A program made the position numbers and the translations under genes. Positions 56,910-64,000 of a stretch of 64,000 nucleotides of DNA are shown one piece after another. Source of the DNA: Bin94 sp965215535. Lineage in GTDB: Bacteria; Gemmatimonadota; Gemmatimonadetes; Longimicrobiales; Gaopeijiaceae. Numbering within the stretch: position 1 is the first letter of the stretch; each line of letters starts with the position of its first letter. The stretch lies in the NCBI GenBank assembly GCA_965215535.1, contig OZ244063.1:434001-498000 (forward strand), given 5' to 3'. The notes under the pieces are model-generated. The model saw only the letters and a list, made by a program, of their open reading frames with translations. It had not been told where the DNA came from and made no database searches.

Positions 56910-58126
56910 AGGCCTCCTTCGCGGGCGCGATCGCCTTTGCGCAGGATCTGATCCGCATTCCCTCGCTGCCCGGCGCCGAGGGCGATCTGGCGCGACGCGT
57001 GGTGACCGAGATGAATGCGCTCGGCTACGACGAAACCCGGATCGACCGCCTGGGCAATGTGATCGGGGTAATCCGGGGCGGAGAGGGCGCCACCGTCATG
57101 CTGAGCGCGCACCTGGACATGGTGGCCGAAGGCGACTGGAGCGACTGGGATTACCCGCCCTTCGCCGGCGTCATCGCCGAGGGCTGCCTGCATGGACGCG
57201 GCGCGATGGACATCAAGGGGCCCCTCGCCATCCAGACCCATGTGGGGGCGGCGCTCGCGGGCAGCGCCGAGGGCGACATCGTGGTGGCGCACCCCGTCTA
57301 TGAGGAGCGGGGTGGCTGGGGAATGGACTACCTGCTGCGGCCCGGGGGAAGCCTCTGTCCCGATGCCGTCATTATCGGCGAGGCCACCCATGGCGATATC
57401 GCAATCGGACACCGGGGCCGCGCCGAGGTCGAAATCGTCGCGCGGGGATTTGCCGGACATGCCTCGGCTCCCGAGCGGGCCCGCAACGCTCTCGATCTGA
57501 CGCCCGCGATCCTGGCCGGCGTGCGCGACCTGGCGGCGCGTCAGGAGACCGACCCCATTCTGGGCGCATCATCGGTGGCCGTCACCGGGATCGAGGCCGT
57601 TCCGGCCAGCCTGAACGTCATTCCCGACCGCGTCACCTTCACCCTGGACTGGCGCATTCTCCCCGCCGATACCGAAGAGAGTCTCCTCGAGCGCCTGCGC
57701 GCCTGTACGCGGCCGCACCTGGAGCGCTTCGACCGCCGCGAGGGGCAGGGAAGGGGGGCGGCAGTCGAGTTCCGCCTGGCCACCGAACGCCAGGAGGCCT
57801 GGACCGGCCCGGCCGAGGAGCGCCGCATCCTGACCCCGGGTTTCCTCATCGATCCGGATCACCCGATCGTCAGGGCGGCGGCGCGCGCGGTGGGCAGCCG
57901 CGACGACATCAGCGCCCCCGCCCGGGTGCGGCCCTGGACCTTCGCCACCGATGGAGGATGGAGCTGTGGGGTGCGGGGAATCCCCACGATCGGCTTCGCG
58001 CCCGGCGAGGAGCGCCACGCCCACACCAATACCGAACGGCTCAACCTGGACGAAGCCGCCTGGGGCTACGACCGCTACCTGGAGCTTGTTCCGGCGGTGC
58101 AGGGGGCCGCGCACGCCACCCGGTAG
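56906..58126 (+). CDS. M20-family metallopeptidase / amidohydrolase
   Basis: A 406-residue protein of the ArgE/DapE/YgeY type. Zinc ligands are in AHLDMVAEGD and RGAMDIKGPL, the catalytic Glu pair in YEERGG, and a C-terminal His in HTNTERLN. Dimerisation-domain motif GHRGRAEVEI is present. It is coupled to hppA. Substrate unknown. Confidence 0.88.
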
Positions 58127-58224
58127 CTCACTTCGGGCAACGTTCTCCAAAGGGGCTGCGAAACGCTGCCGGGGCGCCATCCACGATCAGCTCCGTCGAT
58201 CAGGATCCGGGTGCGCCCTTTGGG

Positions 58225-59307
58225 TCAGTCCATCGGCACGTGCTGCACGATGCGGTCGCCCACCCGATCAAAGATCTCGTCCAGGCTGGTTCCGGTAATC
58301 GTCAGCCCGTGGTTCTTGAGCCCCACCACGCAGCGCGACGGATCTTCGGCCTCGCGCACAATGTCGGCCACCGCCTGGCCCAGCTCGCGGGTGCCACAGG
58401 GGAAGTTGAACTCGGTCGAGGGCACCCCCTCCGCCCAGCCATGCACATGCATGATCGCCCCCACCGAGGGGTGCTCCTGGTAGATCATCCAGTGCTCGAT
58501 CGCATCGACCGAAACCCGATTCGGCTTCACGCCCGGCGGGTGTCCGACAATCATTCCATTCCGCTCGGCGTCGTAGCCCTTCACCATCAGGATATGACGG
58601 CCGATCTCGGAAAGATTCGATTTGTCCACCCCGCTGGCGCTCATCCAGAACCAATCGGCGTCGTAGCGGGCCGAGAGGTTGCCGTAGCTGAGGCCGCCGA
58701 TTCCGTAGAGGCGCTCGAGGTGGCGGATATCCCGTGGCGAGAGATGCTCCTCGATCGGGAAGGGAGCAGGAAGCAAATTCAATCCCTTCAGCCGCTCGCC
58801 CGCGCGCGAGATTGATTCGGTGTGCGCGTCTCCACTGCAGAGCGCCTCGGGAAGATCGTCCTCGTAGAAGTTTTCGATCACCAGGGTGGAGGTGGCCAGC
58901 GGCCGGATTCGCTGGAAGATCTCCTCGAAGTAGCGGTCGCGCGGAAGATCGCCGGAGACCCGGTAGTTGCCCTGTTCGGGGGTCAGAAAACAGATGTCGG
59001 GGTCGCCCTCGCCATTCGGAACCATTCCCGCCACGAGATTGGAGATCGAGCGCAGCAGGATCGGATAGCCCTGCTTGAGATGATTGGTATAGGGAGCGGG
59101 AAACTCGGTCACCCCGCAGACGAAGATGGCGCTGGCGTTGCGCCGAACCGGTTTGGGCTGCCCCTTGGGGAAGAAGTTGAGGATCAGTTTGGCCGAGGCG
59201 GCATCGTCGACGTAGCGGTGGCCGTGCGACTCCATGACATTCCGCAGTCCGCTGCTGAACCAGGCAAAGTCATTGCTGGTTGGTGTGCCGACAAAGGTGA
59301 AGTTCAT
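58225..59307 (-). CDS. Class II aldolase/adducin-family protein
   Basis: A 360-residue protein. The C-terminal half is the class II aldolase fold with GGLSYGNLSARYD, the zinc ligands in MHVHGWAEG and the third His in LKNHGLTITG. The N-terminal 150 residues form an extra domain of unknown type. ATG 59307 was chosen as the first Met of the conserved region. No aldolase substrate can be assigned. Confidence 0.8.
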   Translation of the reverse strand: MNFTFVGTPTSNDFAWFSSGLRNVMESHGHRYVDDAASAKLILNFFPKGQPKPVRRNASAIFVCGVTEFPAPYTNHLKQGYPILLRSISNLVAGMVPNGEGDPDICFLTPEQGNYRVSGDLPRDRYFEEIFQRIRPLATSTLVIENFYEDDLPEALCSGDAHTESISRAGERLKGLNLLPAPFPIEEHLSPRDIRHLERLYGIGGLSYGNLSARYDADWFWMSASGVDKSNLSEIGRHILMVKGYDAERNGMIVGHPPGVKPNRVSVDAIEHWMIYQEHPSVGAIMHVHGWAEGVPSTEFNFPCGTRELGQAVADIVREAEDPSRCVVGLKNHGLTITGTSLDEIFDRVGDRIVQHVPMD

Positions 59308-59404
59308 GGTGTTCGCGAACCTGGCGGGAGTGATCAGGGGTGCCGACGCGGGCACGGGAGACGCGCGGACTCCACCCGGGCGTACCAACTAATGTAAGCT
59401 CGCC

Positions 59405-59434
59405 TTTCCGTGTCCGTTGGCAAGGTGCTAGATT
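59405..59434 (+). promoter_or_regulatory. Promoter of the rpsF-rpsR fusion operon
   Basis: TTTCCG at 59405-59410 and TAGATT at 59429-59434 are spaced by 18 bp, with an extended -10 (TGC before TAGATT). Start near 59441, leader about 68 nt. Confidence 0.42.
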
Positions 59435-59454
59435 TCCCGCATTCCGAAATGCCC

Positions 59455-59475
59455 GCTCCGCAGGGAAGGCGGAGC
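59455..59475 (+). promoter_or_regulatory. Leader hairpin, possible bS6:bS18 autoregulatory element
   Basis: GCTCCGC (59455-59461) and GCGGAGC (59469-59475) form a perfect 7-bp stem with loop AGGGAAG, inside the predicted leader about 34 nt before the start codon. In many bacteria the bS6:bS18 pair binds its own leader; whether this is that element is inference. Confidence 0.35.
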
Positions 59476-59508
59476 CCGTTCACACGCGGTCCATGGGAGT
59501 CCCGCACA

Positions 59509-60309
59509 ATGAGAGAGTATGAAATCGTCTATATCCTGGACTCCGCGCTGAGCCAGGAGGACGTCGATGCCCGGCTGGAGGGCTTTCACGCCGCGCTCGG
59601 CGGAGAGGTCACCGCCGTTGATCACTGGGGGGTGCGTCAGCTCGCCTACCCCATCCGCAAGCTCCGAACCGGCTACTACGTGGTGGTTCAGGTCACGGCC
59701 GATCCCACGGCTCTTCCCGAGTTCGAGCGTCTGGTGCGTCTTGACGAGCAGACAATGCGCTACCTGGTGGTTCTCAACGAAGGCCAGCCCACATCCGGCG
59801 CCTCGATCCTCGCCGAACGACATCACCTTGCGGGGAGCGGGGAAGAGGATCACGAAGAAGACGACCCGGACGACGACGACCTCGACACCGATTCCGGCTT
59901 CGACTTCGACGACGATGAATCCACCGGGGCCGCCGAGACGGTGGACGACGGCGAAGGGAGCGAAGAAGGTGTCGACCACGCGGGGGAAGAGACCCCGGAC
60001 GAAGAAGACGTGACGGCAGACGCAGAGGAGGCGGACGACGAGGACGAAAGAGAGCAGATCGTCACCTCGGGACCGCCGATCTTCTCCGGTGCCCGCGGAC
60101 GCCGGCGGCGGCACGAAGGCCCTCCGATTATCCTCCTCAACTACAAGGACGTGGCCACGCTGTCGCGCTTCCTGACCGAACAGGGCCGCATCCTGCCCAA
60201 GCGCACCACCCGGGTCAGTGCCCGCTTCCAGAGAATGCTCGGCACCGCCATCAAGCGCGCCCGGCATCTGGCGCTGCTCCCCTACGTTCGCGACCACGCA
60301 GGAAGCTGA
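59509..60309 (+). CDS. rpsF-rpsR: Fused ribosomal proteins bS6-(acidic linker)-bS18
   Basis: A 266-residue protein in one unbroken frame. Residues 1-96 are bS6 (REYEIVYILDSALSQED, WGVRQLAYPIRKLRTGYYVV). Residues 111-183 are a low-complexity linker, with 39 of residues 111-180 being Asp or Glu. Residues 197-266 are bS18 (basic RGRRRR, then NYKDVATLSRFLTEQGRILP and AIKRARHLALLPYV), complete and without zinc Cys. ATG 59509 has GGGAG 9 nt upstream. In other bacteria bS6 and bS18 are separate and dimerise on the 30S platform. No separate rpsR and no ssb/priB is present between this gene and rplI. The bS18 core residues look intact, so it is probably functional. Confidence 0.93.
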   Translation: MREYEIVYILDSALSQEDVDARLEGFHAALGGEVTAVDHWGVRQLAYPIRKLRTGYYVVVQVTADPTALPEFERLVRLDEQTMRYLVVLNEGQPTSGASILAERHHLAGSGEEDHEEDDPDDDDLDTDSGFDFDDDESTGAAETVDDGEGSEEGVDHAGEETPDEEDVTADAEEADDEDEREQIVTSGPPIFSGARGRRRRHEGPPIILLNYKDVATLSRFLTEQGRILPKRTTRVSARFQRMLGTAIKRARHLALLPYVRDHAGS

Positions 60310-60357
60310 CGCCATGGTCATCCATTCCACCCCATCCACTCCGACCCGGGAGCTCCG

Positions 60358-60813
60358 ATGAGACTGATCCTGCGCAGAGCGGTGGCGCACCTCGGCGAGG
60401 CCGGCGATCTCGTCAACGTCAAGCCGGGATACGCCCGCAACTACCTCCTGCCGCAGCAGCTCGCCTACCGCGCAACCGAAGCCAATGTGCAGCGGATCGA
60501 GGAAGAGCGCCGAATTCGCGAAGAGAAGGCCCGCCGATCCTATCTCGAGGCCAATCGCCAGGCTTCGCGCCTGGAGGGAGTCACCCTTGTCTTCCAGGCC
60601 CGCGCCAGCGAAGAGGGCACCCTCTTCGGATCGGTTGCCGTGCGCGACATCCTGGAGCGCCTGGATGAAGCCGAGCTGGATTTCGAGATCGACCGCCGCG
60701 CCGTCGCCCTCGATGAGCCGATCAAGTCGCTCGGCGAACACGTCGTTCCCATTCGCCTCCATACCGGCGTCGAAACCGAGATCCGGGTCGTTGTGGAGGC
60801 CGGGACCGAGTAG
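60358..60813 (+). CDS. rplI: Ribosomal protein bL9
   Basis: A 151-residue bL9 with the N-terminal signature GEAGDLVNVKPGYARNYLLPQ, the long connecting helix (EEERRIREEKARR) and a C-terminal domain (ASEEGTLFGSVAVRDI, LGEHVVPIRLH). GGGAG precedes ATG 60358. Normal length and position after rpsF/rpsR. Confidence 0.97.
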   Translation: MRLILRRAVAHLGEAGDLVNVKPGYARNYLLPQQLAYRATEANVQRIEEERRIREEKARRSYLEANRQASRLEGVTLVFQARASEEGTLFGSVAVRDILERLDEAELDFEIDRRAVALDEPIKSLGEHVVPIRLHTGVETEIRVVVEAGTE

Positions 60814-60825
60814 GCAGGGCCGCCC

Positions 60826-61251
60826 GTGGACAAAAGCGCCGGCCGCGAACCGCTGGCCCCGCCCGCCCGTTCCGTGCCCCTCCTTCCCCGGAATGTCGAG
60901 CGCGTCGTTGCCTGCGCCCTTGAGCGCAAGGCGATCGATCTGCGGGTGCTTGATCTGCGCGGCCTCTCCGACGCCACCGATTTCTTCGTCATCGCAACCG
61001 GAAGCTCCGACATCCATGTGCGGGCGATCGCAGACAACATCCTGACCGCCACCCGTGATCCGGCGCTGCGCCCGGTCCATACCGAGGGACTCGAAGAAGG
61101 GCGCTGGGTGCTGATCGATTTCATCGATCTTGTTGTGCACATCTTCCACCCCGAGCGGCGCGACTTCTACAATCTGGAAACGCTCTGGGGCGACGCGCCG
61201 GCCTTCTCGCCCGGCGACCCTGCAACCGACCGGGCGCCGGACGGGCCGTGA
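60826..61251 (+). CDS. rsfS: Ribosomal silencing factor RsfS
   Basis: A 141-residue protein with the RsfS/Iojap core (DLRGLSDATDFFVIATGSSD, EGRWVLIDFIDLVVHIF, RDFYNLETLWGDA). It binds uL14 and blocks subunit joining under starvation. The start is GTG 60826. It is normally near nadD; here it lies between rplI and smc, and overlaps smc by GTGA. The first 25 residues are not conserved. Confidence 0.93.
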   Translation: MDKSAGREPLAPPARSVPLLPRNVERVVACALERKAIDLRVLDLRGLSDATDFFVIATGSSDIHVRAIADNILTATRDPALRPVHTEGLEEGRWVLIDFIDLVVHIFHPERRDFYNLETLWGDAPAFSPGDPATDRAPDGP

Positions 61252-64000
61252 GGCTCCGCTCGCTCCGTCTGCAGGGATTCAAGTCCTTCCCGGATCCCAC
61301 CGATATCCGCTTTCATCGGGGCGTAACGGCGATCGTCGGCCCGAATGGCTGCGGCAAGTCGAATATCAGCGACGCGATCCGCTGGGTTCTCGGCGAACAG
61401 CGGCCCACTCAGGTGCGCGGTGCCCGCATGGAGGAGGTGATTTTTCAGGGAACCGCCACCCGCCGCCGCCTCAGCCGGGGCGCGGTGACCATGGTCGTCT
61501 CGAATGAAGACGGCTCTCTGCCGGTTCCCTGGGACGAGGTCGAGATCGGACGGGTCGTCTATCGCGATGGCGGCAGCGAGTACTCGCTGAACCGGAGCTC
61601 CTGCCGACTGCGCGATGTGGTGGATCTCTGCCGCGATACCGGTTTGGGGGCCAACGCCTACTCGATGATCGAGATCCGCATGATCGACGACATCCTCTCG
61701 GAGCGCCCCGACGAGCGCAGGCGGCTCTTTGAGGAGGCCGCCGGGGTGGGCAAGTACAAGGAGCGACGACGGGCGGCAACGCGGCGCCTGGAGGACTCGG
61801 AGACCGATCTGCAGCGCATCGAGGATGTGATCGGCGAGGTGCAGACCAAGGTGCGCTCGCTGGCCCGGCAGAAGGGCAAGGCACAGCGTCATGCCGATCT
61901 GCGCGACCGGCGGCTGGCGCTGGAGGTGGCGCTGGCGCGGCTGGAGCTCGCCGGCATGGAGGCCGATCTGCAACAGCTCCAGGAGGCCCTGCAGAGAGAT
62001 CGGGAGGACGACGCGGGGCAGGCGGCGGCGCGGGCGGCGAGTGAGGCGGCGCTGGAATCGAGCCGGGTGCAGCGCATCGATGCCGGCAGGGCGCGCGGCA
62101 CCTGCAAGGCCGAGCTGGACGAGGTGGCCACCGAGCTGGCGCGCCGCGAAACCGAGGTGGCGGTCGCCGAGGAGCGGATCGCCAACGGATCGCAGCGCCT
62201 GGAGCGGATTGCCGCCGAACGCGAGACGCTGCAGAGACTGGAAGCGCGCAAGGAGCGCGAAGCGGCGGAACAGCAGGAGCTGCGCGACCGGACCGATACA
62301 GAGCTTGCCGCGCTGGCCACGGAGCTCGACGCTCGCAGCGAGGCCGCCCGCAAGGCCGACGACGACCGGGATGCGGCCCGCCAACACCTGCGCGAACTCG
62401 ACGACGAACGGCGCTCCCTGGCTCGCCGGATTGCGCGCCTCGAGGGCGACCGCGACGCAGCCCACCGCCGCATGGCCGAGATGGAAGAACGGATCGGGCG
62501 CCTGCTGACCGAGGCCGAGCAGGGTGCGGGGACGCTGCGCGAGATCGAGGAGCAGGGCGATCTCTTCGTCGGACACGAGACCGCCGCCGCCCAGGCAGCC
62601 GCCGAGGCCGAAGCCGAGGTTGCCTCTCTGCGCACGAAGCTGACAGGAAGCCGCGAGGAGCTGGCCGGAGCACAGGAGGCGGAGAGAGATGCCGACGCCC
62701 GCGTCTCGTCGCTGACGGCCGAGATGGATGCACTTGATCGCATTGCCCTCTCGAGCGAGGGGCTGGGGGCGCTGGTGGAGGCCGTGTGCGACGCCTTCCC
62801 CACTGCGGTGCGCGGCCTGCTCTCGGACTTCGTGGAGGCATCGGGGAGGGTCGCCCGCGACCTTGATGGCCTTCTGGGACCGCTGGCGTCGGCGATCGTG
62901 GTGGGGACCCGCGCCGAGGCCGCCGTCATCGCCCGTTGGTACAACGCCGACGAGACCCGCGTGGCACCCCTTCATATTCTTGCGCTCGACCTGCCGGGGG
63001 CCGACAGCGAAATGCCTCTGCCGGAGGGCGTCGGGATCTCCGGCCCCGAGGGGAGGCTGGCGGGGCTGTTGCTGCAGGGCGTTGTCCGTGCAAAAGAAGG
63101 GGAATGGATCGATGGGCGCGGCGTGATCCATCTCCTTCCCGGCGCGGGCAGCGCTGGCCCCCTGGAGCAGCGCGCACGGATTCGTGCCCTGGAGACCGAA
63201 CTGAAGGCGGCGCGCATGCAACTCGAGACGGCGCGCCGCGAACGCACCGGGCTGGAGGCCGCCTGCACACGCCTGGAGGCCGCCCGCGAAGCCGCAACCG
63301 AGCGCCTGCTGGCGGCCCGCGACAGTGTACGCGCGGCTGCGGCGCGCACGAGCTCGCAGAAGGAAAGGCGGGCGCGGCTGATCGAGGAGCAGAGCGATGC
63401 CGAGAGGCGTCTGGCGGGGCTGCGGCGCGCTCTGGCCGAGGCCGGGCGGGGGGCTGCCGAGGCGGAAGCGGAGCGGAACGCCCTGGCCGCGCACGACAAG
63501 ATCCGGGCCAGCGACACCGAAGCCGGCCGCAGAACGCTAGAGGTTGCCGAGGCGGCCTGGGAGCGTGCCCGCGAAGCCGCCTCCACGACCCGCCTCCACG
63601 CGGCCCGGCTCGAGAGCCGTCGCGATCGCGCCGAAGAGCAGCTCCAGGAAGTCGCGACCGCCCGAAGAGAGGCCACCGAGGGCCTGGAGCTCCTCACAAC
63701 CGAAGAGAGCGGAATCCGCGTCGCGATGGGAGAGGCTGCCCGGGTGCGCGAAGAGGGGCGCGAGGCGCTGCAGGATCGCTTTCTGCTGCGCGACAGGCTG
63801 ACCGAGCGACTGGCCGGCGAGAACCGGCGCCTGGAGGAGGCCGAGAGGGCGGTCGCCGAGGCCGAGAGCGGGCTTCGCCAACTGCGGGCGGCCGAGCGGG
63901 ACTCCGCCGATCGGCGCCACAGACTGGAGCTGCACGAAGTCGAACTCCGCAACCGCGCCCTGCGCATCGGTGAGCGCATGGAGGCGGAGTGGGGACGCCC
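61248..64000 (+). CDS. smc: Chromosome segregation ATPase SMC (3' end outside window)
   Basis: 917 residues are visible. The N-terminal head has LRLQGFKSFPDPT, Walker A GPNGCGKSN (about 33-41) and LGEQRPTQVRGARMEEVIF. A first coiled coil (about 165-500) leads to a hinge-like segment around residues 510-640 and a second coil (about 645-917). The ABC signature and Walker B would lie beyond the window end. GTG 61248 overlaps rsfS. SMC organises and segregates the chromosome with ScpA/B. Confidence 0.93.
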   Translation, partial: MRLRSLRLQGFKSFPDPTDIRFHRGVTAIVGPNGCGKSNISDAIRWVLGEQRPTQVRGARMEEVIFQGTATRRRLSRGAVTMVVSNEDGSLPVPWDEVEIGRVVYRDGGSEYSLNRSSCRLRDVVDLCRDTGLGANAYSMIEIRMIDDILSERPDERRRLFEEAAGVGKYKERRRAATRRLEDSETDLQRIEDVIGEVQTKVRSLARQKGKAQRHADLRDRRLALEVALARLELAGMEADLQQLQEALQRDREDDAGQAAARAASEAALESSRVQRIDAGRARGTCKAELDEVATELARRETEVAVAEERIANGSQRLERIAAERETLQRLEARKEREAAEQQELRDRTDTELAALATELDARSEAARKADDDRDAARQHLRELDDERRSLARRIARLEGDRDAAHRRMAEMEERIGRLLTEAEQGAGTLREIEEQGDLFVGHETAAAQAAAEAEAEVASLRTKLTGSREELAGAQEAERDADARVSSLTAEMDALDRIALSSEGLGALVEAVCDAFPTAVRGLLSDFVEASGRVARDLDGLLGPLASAIVVGTRAEAAVIARWYNADETRVAPLHILALDLPGADSEMPLPEGVGISGPEGRLAGLLLQGVVRAKEGEWIDGRGVIHLLPGAGSAGPLEQRARIRALETELKAARMQLETARRERTGLEAACTRLEAAREAATERLLAARDSVRAAAARTSSQKERRARLIEEQSDAERRLAGLRRALAEAGRGAAEAEAERNALAAHDKIRASDTEAGRRTLEVAEAAWERAREAASTTRLHAARLESRRDRAEEQLQEVATARREATEGLELLTTEESGIRVAMGEAARVREEGREALQDRFLLRDRLTERLAGENRRLEEAERAVAEAESGLRQLRAAERDSADRRHRLELHEVELRNRALRIGERMEAEWGR

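Overview
The window is a high-GC (roughly two thirds G+C by eye) bacterial chromosome segment, densely packed, with many 1-4 nt ATGA/GTGA/TGATG overlaps and frequent GTG and TTG starts. Gene content (Gram-negative style envelope genes, MenG-type UbiE, MEP-pathway IspE, System I cytochrome c maturation, six-bladed beta-propeller lipoproteins, a GLPGLI-type protein, DUF4325/STAS regulators, a LiaF/toast-rack protein) fits Gemmatimonadota or a close relative, probably uncultured. This is an inference from gene families; no rRNA is present to settle it. No phage, transposase, CRISPR or plasmid genes are seen.

Layout. 1-6.3 kb: end of a PfkB sugar kinase, a STAS+HATPase regulator and a DUF4325 partner, a Cys/Met-metabolism PLP enzyme convergent with P5C dehydrogenase, then NifU-like and Mrp Fe-S proteins. 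6.4-10.9 kb (minus): an ECF sigma/anti-sigma operon with a coiled-coil membrane protein and a LiaF-like protein, behind a candidate RpoE-type promoter. 11.1 kb: ubiE. 12-18.5 kb (minus): M48 protease, purD, YbjQ, mutM and an M16 protease pair. 18.8-20.2 kb: propeller lipoprotein. 20.3-25.7 kb: glmM-glmS-maf-glpK. 26-31.3 kb: ccmE-ccmF-(zinc ribbon)-ccmA-ccmB-ccmC-ccmD, a variant System I. 31.3-36.2 kb (minus): three genes carrying five families that recur in arsenosugar-type loci, two of the genes being fusions, separated by a structured 125-bp direct repeat. 36.4-45.2 kb: recA, alaS, two orphan genes, gmhA, SDR, cca, hflX. 45-50.3 kb: pdxJ, a flippase-like membrane protein, ispE, then a compositionally softer propeller/GLPGLI pair. 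50.4-58 kb: tRNA-Gln, a large secreted protein, prs, rplY, pth, a membrane pyrophosphatase and an M20 peptidase. 58.2-64 kb: class II aldolase (minus), then a ribosomal operon leading into smc.

The most striking item is at 59509-60309: one uninterrupted reading frame encodes ribosomal protein bS6, a very acidic linker of about 75 residues, and a complete bS18. In most bacteria these two proteins are separate products of rpsF and rpsR that dimerise on the 30S platform. Here they are fused, no ssb/priB lies between them, and bL9, RsfS and SMC follow. The second notable system is the cytochrome c maturation cluster, whose CcmE has CxxxY instead of the usual heme-binding His and which has no CcmH, but carries a CcmI-like zinc-ribbon protein. 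The third is the condensed arsenosugar-like cluster.
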